Positions 53,035 to 61,244 of a stretch of DNA of 64,000 bases are shown here, in pieces. A model generated the notes under the pieces. The model was given only the letters and a program-made list of their open reading frames with translations, was not told the origin of the DNA and did not search any database. Origin of the DNA: Oscillospiraceae bacterium (lineage in GTDB: Bacteria > Bacillota_A > Clostridia > Oscillospirales > Oscillospiraceae); contig JAFUCD010000036.1 in NCBI GenBank assembly GCA_017459865.1, positions 45,709 through 109,708 of the forward strand, written 5' to 3'. The position numbers were made by a program, and so were the translations under genes. Within the stretch, counting starts at the first letter, position 1. Each line of letters opens with the position of its first letter.

Positions 53035-54282
53035 GTGAAGGTTGTTTTTCCAACCTGTTGTGGTGTTGATGTGCACAAGCGATTTTTGGTTGCTACCATC
53101 ATTACTTCGCCGACTGATAGTTTACAGCCGCACTATCAGAAGAAACGTTTTTCCACCTTCAATTCCGATCTGAACCGCTTTGCCGATTGGCTGCACGAGA
53201 ATGCTTGTCTGGATGTCTGCATGGAATCAACCGGGAAATATTGGGTTCCCGTGTTCAACATTCTCGAAATGCGCGGCATTCGGGTTGTGATCGCAAATCC
53301 AAAATGGGTGAAGGCTGTAAAGGGAAACAAGGACGATACGAAAGATTCCAAGTGGATCGGGGATCTGTTTCGCATTGGACTTGTGAAAAGTAGCTTCATC
53401 CCAGACAAAAAGATCCGTATCCTGCGGGAATTTACCCGCTATCGCTACAAGCTCACGTCTATAAAAAGCGGCGAGAAAAATCGGTTTCAGAATGCTTTTA
53501 CTGTCTGCAACGTCGCGTTGGACTCAGTTGTGTCTGATATGTTTGGAAAATCTGCAACTGCAATTACGGATTACCTTGCATCCAACGAGCCCTTTAACGC
53601 AGAGCATTGTGTTTCCCTGTTACAGCGTTCCCTGAAGAAGAAAGCCGATGCTGTCCTCGAATCTATCGAGGGCTTCTCCATTACTAATGAGCAGAAGCTA
53701 CGTATCGGTATTATCCGTGAGCATCTGGACCACATTGTTGACCTAATCGACAAGATGGACGATTGCATCCGCACGATGATTTCTGAATACGAAGGGCAGA
53801 TTAGCCTACTTTGCACCATTCCCGGCGTGCGGAGAGATACAGCCATTACGATTATTTCGGAGATTGGCGTCGATGTGTCGCAGTTCGGTTCCTCAAAACG
53901 CCTTTGCTGTTGGGCTGGTCTTACTCCAGGAAATAACCAATCTGCCGGAAAGAAAAAGTCTGTCCGCATTTCGCGTGCAGGAGTATATCTCAAACCGGCA
54001 TTGGTGGAAGCTGCCCATGCTGCCGTGAAGGACAAGACCAATCCTTATTACGCTCTGAAATATGAGCGCATTGCAAAGCGCAGAGGAAAGAAACGCGCAA
54101 TCATTGCCATTGCCAGAATGATCCTAACTGCCATATACGAAATGTTCTCTACTGGTGAAGTCTGGAATCCGGTTGATCTCTACAAGGTAGATATGCCCGA
54201 ACATTTAAAGGAAAAGCAGCTTGCCAAGGCTGTTAAGCAGGCTATACGTTTCCTTGAAGCACAAGGGCTAAAGGTCAGTTAG
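53035..54282 (+). CDS. IS110-family transposase (DEDD recombinase)
   Basis: Recombinase that, guided by its bridge RNA in studied members, joins target and donor DNA. 415 residues from a GTG eight bases after AGGAGG. N-terminal RuvC-like DEDD domain: D12 in CGVDVHKRF, E64 in ESTGKYWVPVF, D100/D101/D104 in KDDTKDSKWI. C-terminal Tnp_20 domain: IPGVRRDTAITIISEIG, WAGLTPGNNQSAGKKKSV with likely catalytic S303. The frame is complete, so the element may be active. Codon use differs from the host genes. Confidence 0.94.
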   Translation: MKVVFPTCCGVDVHKRFLVATIITSPTDSLQPHYQKKRFSTFNSDLNRFADWLHENACLDVCMESTGKYWVPVFNILEMRGIRVVIANPKWVKAVKGNKDDTKDSKWIGDLFRIGLVKSSFIPDKKIRILREFTRYRYKLTSIKSGEKNRFQNAFTVCNVALDSVVSDMFGKSATAITDYLASNEPFNAEHCVSLLQRSLKKKADAVLESIEGFSITNEQKLRIGIIREHLDHIVDLIDKMDDCIRTMISEYEGQISLLCTIPGVRRDTAITIISEIGVDVSQFGSSKRLCCWAGLTPGNNQSAGKKKSVRISRAGVYLKPALVEAAHAAVKDKTNPYYALKYERIAKRRGKKRAIIAIARMILTAIYEMFSTGEVWNPVDLYKVDMPEHLKEKQLAKAVKQAIRFLEAQGLKVS

Positions 54283-54305
54283 CAAGCTCACACTATATCG
54301 TCTGT

Positions 54306-54334
54306 GCCCCGGAAATATCCTGTTTCAGCGGGGC
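54306..54334 (+). terminator. Hairpin after the IS110 transposase
   Basis: GCCCCG/CGGGGC with inner GAAA/TTTC, followed by TTGGGTTTG. Probable terminator or right-end structure of the element. Nothing else is seen in 54335-54400. Confidence 0.55.
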
Positions 54335-54401
54335 TTGGGTTTGTGCGCCTTTTTGGGTCGACCAGTCCTAACAGTTTCTTTCACACTAGACCCGTTGACA
54401 G

Positions 54402-54430
54402 TTGTCAAAAACCCGAAGAGGGTGTATAAT
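54402..54430 (+). promoter_or_regulatory. cls promoter
   Basis: TTGTCA (54402-54407), 17-bp spacer, TATAAT (54425-54430). Marks the return to host sequence after the IS. Confidence 0.7.
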
Positions 54431-54461
54431 AAGTCCATTCTGCCGGAAAGGAGGGAGCCCG

Positions 54462-56072
54462 ATGAAAACGCGCGACAAAGCGGATCGCCGCTGGGACTGG
54501 TTTGAGGACGAGCAGGAGATCCGTCTGCTGCAAAACGGCAAGCGCGGCATCCTCGCCGTGGTGTTCGGCAGAGCGACGATCGTCGCGCTGCTGGTGCTGC
54601 TGGAGTTCGCGATCATCATTCTCGCGGCGCATCGGCTGGGCGAGTACAGCTCGGCGTTCTATCTCTTCTCGCGTCTTCTCTCCGTCGGCGTCATCATCTA
54701 TCTGATCAACACCTCCGGCAACCCGACGTATAAGATCACGTGGATCGTGCTCATTTTTGCCGTGCCGGCGCTGGGGCTCACGCTGTATGTGATCGTGCGG
54801 CTCGACGTGGGTCACCGCGCCATCAAAAGCCGCTTGCAGACCGTCATTGCCGAGACGGCGCCGCTCTGCCCGCCGAATCTGGAGCTGATGGATCGGCTCC
54901 GCACCGACGCGCCAGACATGCGCGGGCTGGCCGCCTATGCCTATCGCACCGCGTCCGGCAACGTGTACGCCGGCAACGCCGTCCGGTATCTCCCCTCCGG
55001 CGAGGCAAAGTTCGAGGCCCTGCTCACGGAGCTGGAGAAGGCGGAGCACTTCATCTTCCTGGAGTATTTCATCATTGACGAGGGCACCATGTGGGGCAGG
55101 GTCCTGAAGGTGCTGGAGGAAAAGGTGCGCGCCGGCGTCGAGGTGCGCGTGCTGTACGACGGCATGTGCGCGTTCACGCGTCTGCCGTATCGTTACCCGC
55201 GCGAGCTGGAGGCGCTCGGCATCCGCTGCAAGATGTTCGCGCCCCTGCGCCCGCTGGCCTCGACGTATTACAACAACCGCGACCACCGCAAGATCGTCGT
55301 CATCGACGGGCGCGTGGCCTTCACGGGCGGCGTGAATCTCGCCGATGAATATATCAACATCGGCAGCCGCTTCGGGCATTGGAAGGACGCCGCCGTCATG
55401 GTCGAGGGCGACGCCGTGCGCAGCTTTTCGCTGCTGTTTCTGCAGATGTGGGCGATCGACGAGCGCGAGGCGGAGGACTTCACGCCCTATCTCGACGCCA
55501 GCGTGCCGTCGGCCGCGCCCGAGCCGGGCTATGTCCTGCCCTATGCCGACAGCCCGCTCGATGATGAGCGCGTGGGCGAGACCGTGTATCTGAACATCCT
55601 CGACCGCGCGGACCGCTATGTGCATATCATGACGCCGTATCTGATCCTGGATGACCAGATGATCACGGCGCTGACCTCCGCTGCCAAGCGCGGCGTGGAC
55701 GTGCAGATCATCCTGCCGCACGTGCCGGACAAGAAATACGCCTTCGCCCTCGCCAAGGGACACTATCGCGAGCTTTTGCGCGCGGGCGTGCGGATCTATG
55801 AGTATACGCCGGGCTTTGTCCACGCGAAGGTCTTTGTCAGCGACGACAGAAAAGCCGTCGTCGGCACGATCAACCTCGACTACCGCAGTCTCTATCTCCA
55901 CTTTGAAAACGCCGTCTATCTCCACGGCGTGCCCGCCATCGCGGACGTTGAGCGGGATTTCACCGCCACGCGTAAGCGCTGCCAGGAGATCACGCACGAC
56001 GACTGGAAAACGAATCCCTTCATGACCCGTGTGATCGCGACGCTTTTAAGATTGTTCGCCCCGCTGCTCTGA
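54462..56072 (+). CDS. cls: Cardiolipin synthase
   Basis: Phospholipase D-family enzyme condensing two phosphatidylglycerols into cardiolipin at the membrane. 536 residues. Two to three N-terminal hydrophobic helices (about 28-115), PLD-N region, then HKD motif 1 HRKIVVIDGRVAFTGGVN near 265 and HKD motif 2 HAKVFVSDDRKAVVGTINLD near 450. Start at 54462 after AAGGAGGG. A strong bidirectional terminator follows. Confidence 0.94.
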   Translation: MKTRDKADRRWDWFEDEQEIRLLQNGKRGILAVVFGRATIVALLVLLEFAIIILAAHRLGEYSSAFYLFSRLLSVGVIIYLINTSGNPTYKITWIVLIFAVPALGLTLYVIVRLDVGHRAIKSRLQTVIAETAPLCPPNLELMDRLRTDAPDMRGLAAYAYRTASGNVYAGNAVRYLPSGEAKFEALLTELEKAEHFIFLEYFIIDEGTMWGRVLKVLEEKVRAGVEVRVLYDGMCAFTRLPYRYPRELEALGIRCKMFAPLRPLASTYYNNRDHRKIVVIDGRVAFTGGVNLADEYINIGSRFGHWKDAAVMVEGDAVRSFSLLFLQMWAIDEREAEDFTPYLDASVPSAAPEPGYVLPYADSPLDDERVGETVYLNILDRADRYVHIMTPYLILDDQMITALTSAAKRGVDVQIILPHVPDKKYAFALAKGHYRELLRAGVRIYEYTPGFVHAKVFVSDDRKAVVGTINLDYRSLYLHFENAVYLHGVPAIADVERDFTATRKRCQEITHDDWKTNPFMTRVIATLLRLFAPLL

Positions 56073-56084
56073 GGGAAAAAAGAA

Positions 56085-56127
56085 GGTGTGGAAGCTTGCT
56101 CGGCAAGCTTCCACACCCTCTTTTTTC
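56085..56127. terminator. Bidirectional terminator, cls / rubredoxin
   Basis: 15-bp perfect stem GGTGTGGAAGCTTGC/GCAAGCTTCCACACC, then CTCTTTTTTC; an A-rich run lies on the other side. Confidence 0.9.
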
Positions 56128-56135
56128 AATTCCGC

Positions 56136-56267
56136 TTACTCGGCCTCGAACATGTCCTTGCCGACGCCGCAGAGCTCGCAGACGAAATCCTCCGGCAGGT
56201 CTTCCCACTTCACGCCGGCTTCCGCCTCGTCATAGACCCAACCGCAAACGGTGCATACATACTTCAT
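56136..56267 (-). CDS. Rubredoxin, short form
   Basis: 43-residue FeS4 electron carrier. CTVCG (C5, C8) and CELCG (C30, C33) are the iron ligands; [22 protein letters not shown] has the family aromatic and acidic residues. Ordinary rubredoxins have about 52-54 residues, so a loop is shortened. GAAAGGAG precedes the ATG. Last gene of a minus-strand redox cluster, probably passing electrons to rubrerythrin. Confidence 0.88.
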   Translation of the reverse strand: MKYVCTVCGWVYDEAEAGVKWEDLPEDFVCELCGVGKDMFEAE

Positions 56268-56297
56268 AATACAGTTCTCCTTTCGTAAGATTTTAAA

Positions 56298-56507
56298 TCA
56301 ATCGTCAATGCCGACCATGACGGAGGTGGCCTTCACGACGGCATAGGCCTCCTTGCCGACCGCGAGACCGAGCTCGCGGATCGCATTCATGGAGATCGTG
56401 GCGCTCATGACGTTGCCGCCGCCGATGTCGATCTTCACGATGCCGTTGACGGCGCCTTCCTGAATGTCGACGACGGTACCCTTGAACTGATTTCTTGCAC
56501 TCAGCTT
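56298..56507 (-). pseudogene. Mop-like molybdate-binding (TOBE) protein with damaged start codon
   Basis: The frame reads KLSARNQFKGTVVDIQEG, then NGIVKIDIGGGN...ISMNAIRELGLAVGKEAY, ending SVMVGIDD: a complete molbindin-type TOBE domain of 68-69 residues. These proteins normally start MKLSARN. Here the codon before AAG is TAG, and ATTAGAAG reads as if one T were lost from ATTATGAAG. AAGGAG lies just upstream. Either the gene is silenced, or CTG at 56504 is used (spacing 10), or the base is a sequencing error. Called a pseudogene on the start codon only; the rest is intact. Confidence 0.7.
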
Positions 56508-56518
56508 CTAATAGCTCC

Positions 56519-56557
56519 TTACTTGAAGTAGCGCTCCAGCAGGCCCTTGTCGGCATC
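56519..56557 (-). pseudogene. C-terminal remnant of a rubrerythrin gene
   Basis: Reads [12 protein letters not shown] then stop. A 22-base stretch here (56527-56548) matches the end of the intact rubrerythrin gene (57201-57222) at 21 positions. Upstream homology stops at once, in an AT-poor linker (56558-56606) with a small GGCGC/GCGCC hairpin and no gene. It suggests that an ancestral second rubrerythrin was replaced or deleted. Confidence 0.7.
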
Positions 56558-56606
56558 ACAAGCTCCATATCCCTCGCTTCGGCGCAAGCGCCAAAGCTCG
56601 CTCATT

Positions 56607-57158
56607 TCACCGCTCGGCCTCTTCCTCTGCAAACCTGCTGGTTGCGGAGGATGTCTTTCGGACTGCTATGCGTGGAAGATATCTGCGATCCAAACCGGAA
56701 ACCTTTTTCGTGACGATCAAATTATGTATCGCAAAAACCAGCAGCGGCATCAGAAAAACAGGAAAAATCAGCAATCTGGGGCCAATAATAACTTTCTCCC
56801 AGTTAAAAAGCATAAAAAGGATCATCAGAACGCCGACCACGAAAAGCACGATCGCCCAGATGGGAATCTTACGATAACTGGCCCATGGCTGACGCTTTCC
56901 GCATTTCGAGCAGGTACAGGTAAGATGAGCTGATTGATACTCCCCGCCTGAAAGCTCCTGCAGGATCAAGGCAGCCTTTCTGGAGAGCAAGTCTCTTGCT
57001 TCGTTGTCAAGCTTCTCGGAGGGACTGAGGGAGCCATGGGATTGCGCCTTGAGATCAACGCTCTGGCTTTCGTCAGCGTTGGCCGTCTCACAGTAGCAGC
57101 AAATATAATCCACATGCACCGGAACGGAAGCATTTGCAACGGAACTGTACATTTTCAT
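56607..57158 (-). CDS. Cysteine-rich two-helix membrane protein, unknown function
   Basis: 183 residues. CCYC near residue 21 and CTCSKC near 80 could form a zinc site split by an acidic, Ser-rich stretch. Two hydrophobic helices follow (IWAIVLFVVGVLMILFMLF at about 100-118 and RLLIFPVFLMPLLVFAIHNLIV at about 127-148), with a basic tail. GC is lower than its neighbours. It sits between an intact rubrerythrin gene and a rubrerythrin remnant, so it was probably inserted. Start at ATG 57158 after AAAGGATC. Confidence 0.65.
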   Translation of the reverse strand: MKMYSSVANASVPVHVDYICCYCETANADESQSVDLKAQSHGSLSPSEKLDNEARDLLSRKAALILQELSGGEYQSAHLTCTCSKCGKRQPWASYRKIPIWAIVLFVVGVLMILFMLFNWEKVIIGPRLLIFPVFLMPLLVFAIHNLIVTKKVSGLDRRYLPRIAVRKTSSATSRFAEEEAER

Positions 57159-57194
57159 AAGCAACGATCCTTTCGAATACGCCGCTTATGTCGC

Positions 57195-57761
57195 TCAGCC
57201 AAAGTAACGCTCCAGCAGGCCCTTGAAGGCCTTGCCGTGTCTCGCCTCGTCGCGCGCCATCTCGTGGATGGTGTCGTGCAGGGCGTCGAGGTTGTACTTC
57301 TTGCAGAGCTTGGCAAGATCGGTCTTGCCCTGGGTCGCGCCGCACTCGGCGTCGACGCGCATCTGCAGATTCTTCTTGGTGCTGTCGGTGAGGACCTCAC
57401 CGAGGAGCTCGGCGAACTTCGCGGCGTGCTCGGCCTCCTCCAGAGCGGCCTTCTCCCAGTAGAGGGCGATCTCGGGATAGCCCTCGCGCGCGGCGACGCG
57501 GCCCATGGCCAGATACATGCCGACCTCGGAGCACTCGCCCTCGAAGTTGGAGCGCAGACCCGCAATGATCTCTTCCTGGACCTCGGCGGGGACGTCCGCG
57601 CCGAAGACCTTGCCGACGCCGACGACATGCTCGGCAGCCCAGCTCATCTCGCCCGCCTGCTCCACGAACTTGGAAGCGGGGACCTTACATACCGGGCAGA
57701 ACTCAGGCGGCGTGTCGCCCTCGTGGACGTAACCGCAAACGCTGCAAACCCACTTTTTCAT
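57195..57761 (-). CDS. Reverse rubrerythrin (N-terminal rubredoxin domain)
   Basis: Peroxide-reducing di-iron protein for anaerobes. 188 residues. N-terminal rubredoxin domain with CSVCG (6-9) and CPVCK (22-25); ferritin-like di-iron domain with [31 protein letters not shown] and [14 protein letters not shown], giving the Glu/His ligands. Rubredoxin first, diiron second is the reverse-rubrerythrin order. Biased codon use suggests strong expression. AGGAGG before the ATG; promoter upstream. Confidence 0.93.
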   Translation of the reverse strand: MKKWVCSVCGYVHEGDTPPEFCPVCKVPASKFVEQAGEMSWAAEHVVGVGKVFGADVPAEVQEEIIAGLRSNFEGECSEVGMYLAMGRVAAREGYPEIALYWEKAALEEAEHAAKFAELLGEVLTDSTKKNLQMRVDAECGATQGKTDLAKLCKKYNLDALHDTIHEMARDEARHGKAFKGLLERYFG

Positions 57762-57813
57762 GTGTGTGTACCTCCTGTAGTAAAACTGTGTTATTCAACA
57801 CCTGTGTGCTTGA

Positions 57814-57843
57814 AGTGTACCATAGCGCGGGGGTGTTTGTAAA
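57814..57843 (-). promoter_or_regulatory. Rubrerythrin promoter
   Basis: Minus strand: TTTACA (57843-57838), 18-bp spacer, TACACT (57819-57814). No obvious PerR box. Confidence 0.6.
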
Positions 57844-57859
57844 GCAAAACTTGCCCCGT

Positions 57860-58615
57860 CTAGCGCAGCGAGAGCGCCAGCGCGTTATAGAACATGTGGA
57901 AAAAGATCGGCGTCCAGATCGAGTTCGTGCGGTCGTAGCAAAACGCGAGCACGAACGAGATCGGCACATACGCCACGGCGCTCACGAGCGGCAGCAGCGA
58001 CAGATCCGCGACGGCGTACTGCCAGACGTGGTAGATCGAAAACAGCACGATCGAGACGACATAGGCCGCGACGCGGCTTTTCGGGCGTATCGAACCGAAG
58101 ATCATGCCGCGAAACAGCGCCTCCTCCACGATCGGCGCCATGATGACGCCGATCGCCGCCATGCGGCGGTTGTCGATCTGCGCCAGACTCTCCACGGCGT
58201 CGTCGTTCGGCGAGCCGGGCAGACTGCCGAAGATCTGGACAATGAGATTCAGCGCGACGTTGCACACGACTAGGATGCCGTAGCCGATCACCATCGTCAG
58301 CAGCGCCCGGCGCAGATCGCGCACGAGGACGTGATAGCTTTCGCGGAAAAACCGAAACTGCAGCGCGAGCAGCACGATCAGCCCGATCAGATAGTACCAG
58401 ACGTTGAGCGTCACGCCGTCCGGCAGCTCGCTTCCGCCCGAGAGCGCATAGAAGATCGAGGACAGCAGCAGCGGCAGCAGCAGCACGTGCACCGGCAGAT
58501 AGATCCAGCCCGCGATCTTCTCGCCGCGGGTCATGAGATTCTGAAATTCTCCGCGCGGCTTCGGCGCGGGAGGCGGCTGCGCGCCGGGCGTTTGATTGTT
58601 GTTTTGTTGATCCAT
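57860..58615 (-). CDS. CPBP-family intramembrane glutamic protease
   Basis: Abi/CAAX-type membrane protease. 251 residues with about 6-7 hydrophobic helices after a Pro/Gln-rich N-terminus. Motif 1 EEALFRGMIFG (near 164-174, Glu-Glu and Arg), motif 2 in LFSIYHVWQ, motif 3 in WTPIFFHMFYNAL near the C-terminus provide the catalytic Glu and His. Client unknown. It is 11 bp downstream of mutS in the same direction. Confidence 0.88.
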   Translation of the reverse strand: MDQQNNNQTPGAQPPPAPKPRGEFQNLMTRGEKIAGWIYLPVHVLLLPLLLSSIFYALSGGSELPDGVTLNVWYYLIGLIVLLALQFRFFRESYHVLVRDLRRALLTMVIGYGILVVCNVALNLIVQIFGSLPGSPNDDAVESLAQIDNRRMAAIGVIMAPIVEEALFRGMIFGSIRPKSRVAAYVVSIVLFSIYHVWQYAVADLSLLPLVSAVAYVPISFVLAFCYDRTNSIWTPIFFHMFYNALALSLR

Positions 58616-58626
58616 GGAAAGCTCCT

Positions 58627-61224
58627 TTATGCGTTCGCGATTTTCTGCAGCTCCGCGAGCAGATTCATCGCCTCGATGGGCGTGAGGGTGTTGAGATCCA
58701 GATTCCGCAGCCGCTCGGCGACCTTGTCCGCGCCGACGTCCACGAGCGAGATCTGGTCGTCCGTCGGAAGCGCGTCGATCTGCGGCGCGGGCGCGGCGGC
58801 CTCCAGCTTGCGGAGGTGTTTTTTCGCACAGCGGATCACGGTCTCCGGCAGCCCCGCGAGCTTCGCGACCTCGATGCCGTAGCTGTCGTCCGCCGCGCCG
58901 CGCACGATCTTGCGCAGGAAGATGAGATCCCCGCCCTGCTTTTTGGCCGTGATGTTGTAGTTGCGCACGCCCTCGAGCGCCTGCTCCAGCGCGGTCAGCT
59001 CGTGGTAGTGCGTGGCGAACATCGTCTTTGCGCCGAGCTTTTTGGCGTCCGCGCAGTATTCCAGCACCGCGCGGGCGATCGCCATGCCGTCATAGGTGGA
59101 GGTGCCGCGGCCGATCTCGTCCAGGATCAGCAGACTCTGGTTCGTCGCCTGCTGCAGGATGGCGGCGGTCTCCTGCATCTCGACCATGAAGGTGCTCTGC
59201 CCGGCGGAGAGGTCGTCCGAGGCGCCGATGCGCGTGAACACGCGGTCGATGACGCCGATCACGGCGCTCTGCGCCGGCACGAAGGAGCCCATCTGCGCCA
59301 TGAGCACGATCAGCGCCGTCTGGCGCATGTAGGTGCTCTTGCCCGCCATGTTCGGGCCCGTGATGATGGCGACGCGGTCGGTCGTGGCGTTTAAGAACGT
59401 GTCGTTCGGCACGAAGAGCTCGTCGCGCCGCGCCTGCTCCACGACGGGATGCCGCCCCTCGCGGATGTCGAGCGTGCGGCTCAGGTCCACCTCGGGGCAG
59501 ACGTACTGGTTGCGCGCGGCGACCTCGGCGAGCGCGCAGAACACGTCCAGCTCCGCCACGGCGTCCGCGGCGCGCTGTACGCGCTCGACCTCCTGCGCCA
59601 CGAGATCGCGCACCTCGACGAAGAATTCATATTCCAGCTGGTTGATCTGCTCGCGCGCGTTCGTGAGCGTGCTCTCCAGCTCTTTTAATTCGGGGGTGAA
59701 ATAGCGCTCGCTCGAGACGAGCGTCTGCTTGCGGATGTAGTAGTCCGGCAGCTCCGCCTTCGCGCTGTTCGGCACATCGAGATAATAGCCGAACACACGG
59801 TTGTAGCCGACCTTCAGCTTCTTGACGCCGGTGGCCTCGCGCTCGCGCTGCTCCAGCTCCGCGATCATCTGCGCGCCGTTGTCGCGCACGCGTCTGAGAT
59901 GGTCGACCTGCTCGGAGTACCCCTCGCGCAGGATGCCGCCCTCGCGCAGGGAGATCGGCGGCTCGTCGCAGATCGCGCGCCGGATGCGCGCCGTCACGTC
60001 CTCGAGCGTATCGAGCCCCGCGATCGCGCGCAGCGCCGGGCTCTGCACGTTTTTGAGCTTCTCTCCCAGCTCCGGCAGCCGCGCCGTGCAGGCGCCGAGC
60101 GCTGCCAGATCCCGCGCGTTGGCAGAGCCGTACACCGCCCTGCCGATCAGCCGCTGGATGTCGCCGATCTCCCGCAGCGAGAGCATCAGCTCCGCGCGGA
60201 GCACGCTGTCGGACGCAAGCTCGCGCACCGCGCCCTGTCGCTTTTTGATCTGCACGGGGCTCAGAAGCGGGCGCTCCACCCACGCGCGCAGGAGCCTGCC
60301 GCCCATGGGGGTCTTCGTTTTGTCGAGCACCCAGAGGAGGCTGCCGCGCTTTTCGCCGCTGCGCAGCGTCTCGGTGAGCTCCAGATTGCGGCGCGTCGTG
60401 TCGTCGAGCTCCATGTAGCGCTGGTCGCCGTAGAGCTCCGGGCGGCGCAGATAGCCGAGCTCGCAGCGCTGCGTCTCGGAGATATAGTGCAGCAGCGCGC
60501 CCGCGGCGCACACCGCGCCCGGGTGGTCGCCGAACGCCAGCGCGTCCACGTCCTCGGCGCCGAACTGGCTGCACAGCCGCACCGCCGCGCCCATGTAGTC
60601 AAAGCGGTCGTCGCCGGTCTCGGTCAGCGCGCCGAGCCGCTCGCGCAGAAAGCGGACGATGTCGGCGTTTTCTGCCGCGCCCGCGTTCAGCACGGCCTCG
60701 CGCGGCGCAAAGCGGCTGAGCTCGTTTAAGATGTGCTCCACGGGGCTTTCGCGGAAGTCGGCGGCGAAGAATTCGCCCGTCGAAATGTCGCAGAAGGCGA
60801 CCGCGCCGAGCTGCGGCGTGAGCGTCACGGCGGCGAGATAGTTCGGCTTGCCCTCCTCGAGCATCGAGGCGTCCGTAACCGTGCCGGGCGTGATCACGCG
60901 GATCACGTCGCGTTTGACCAGCCCCTTCGCCGTCGCGGGGTCCTCCATCTGCTCGCAGATCGCGACCTTATAGCCCTTCTGAATGAGGCGCGCGATGTAG
61001 GTCTCCGCCGCGTGGAACGGCACGCCGCACATCGGCGTGCGCTCCTCGGGATTTTCCACGGCGCGGTCGCGCGTCGTGAGCGTGAGCTCCAGCTCCTTCG
61101 AGGCCACGCGCGCGTCGCCGTCGAACATCTCATAGAAATCGCCCAGCCGGAAGAACAGCAGGCAGTCCGGATGCTGCGCCTTGATCGCGTTGTATTGCTT
61201 TTTCATGGGGGTCAGTTCCGCCAT
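58627..61224 (-). CDS. mutS: DNA mismatch repair protein MutS
   Basis: Recognises mismatches as a dimer and licenses MutL. 865 residues. The mismatch-reading loop is in FFRLGDFYEMF (Phe and Glu near 24-34). The core has long helices at 260-560. The ATPase has Walker A GPNMAGKST, ABC signature LSAGQSTFMVEM, Walker B LLILDEIGRGTSTYDGMA. The C-terminal dimer region is present. Followed by CPBP and preceded by miaB; mutL lies just beyond miaB, divergent. Confidence 0.97.
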   Translation of the reverse strand: MAELTPMKKQYNAIKAQHPDCLLFFRLGDFYEMFDGDARVASKELELTLTTRDRAVENPEERTPMCGVPFHAAETYIARLIQKGYKVAICEQMEDPATAKGLVKRDVIRVITPGTVTDASMLEEGKPNYLAAVTLTPQLGAVAFCDISTGEFFAADFRESPVEHILNELSRFAPREAVLNAGAAENADIVRFLRERLGALTETGDDRFDYMGAAVRLCSQFGAEDVDALAFGDHPGAVCAAGALLHYISETQRCELGYLRRPELYGDQRYMELDDTTRRNLELTETLRSGEKRGSLLWVLDKTKTPMGGRLLRAWVERPLLSPVQIKKRQGAVRELASDSVLRAELMLSLREIGDIQRLIGRAVYGSANARDLAALGACTARLPELGEKLKNVQSPALRAIAGLDTLEDVTARIRRAICDEPPISLREGGILREGYSEQVDHLRRVRDNGAQMIAELEQREREATGVKKLKVGYNRVFGYYLDVPNSAKAELPDYYIRKQTLVSSERYFTPELKELESTLTNAREQINQLEYEFFVEVRDLVAQEVERVQRAADAVAELDVFCALAEVAARNQYVCPEVDLSRTLDIREGRHPVVEQARRDELFVPNDTFLNATTDRVAIITGPNMAGKSTYMRQTALIVLMAQMGSFVPAQSAVIGVIDRVFTRIGASDDLSAGQSTFMVEMQETAAILQQATNQSLLILDEIGRGTSTYDGMAIARAVLEYCADAKKLGAKTMFATHYHELTALEQALEGVRNYNITAKKQGGDLIFLRKIVRGAADDSYGIEVAKLAGLPETVIRCAKKHLRKLEAAAPAPQIDALPTDDQISLVDVGADKVAERLRNLDLNTLTPIEAMNLLAELQKIANA

Positions 61225-61244
61225 GACCGTGTCTCCTTTTTTCT

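Larger units (their letters stand above)
52740..54395 (+). mobile_element. IS110-family insertion element (ends approximate)
   Basis: A segment of visibly lower GC than both neighbours, between the terminator of the ACS-like gene and the cls promoter. It holds an IS110-type transposase, a structured non-coding left end of about 290 bp, and a short right end with a hairpin at 54306-54334. IS110 elements normally lack long terminal repeats and target duplications, and I find none, so the borders are set only by the last recognisable host features. No host gene appears broken. Confidence 0.8.

Noticed and set aside
52763..54346. GCACAAA in the IS110 left end and its complement TTTGTGC at 54340-54346 as terminal inverted repeats
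   Set aside because: A seven-base match between two regions of about 100 bp is expected by chance about half the time; not used to set the ends.
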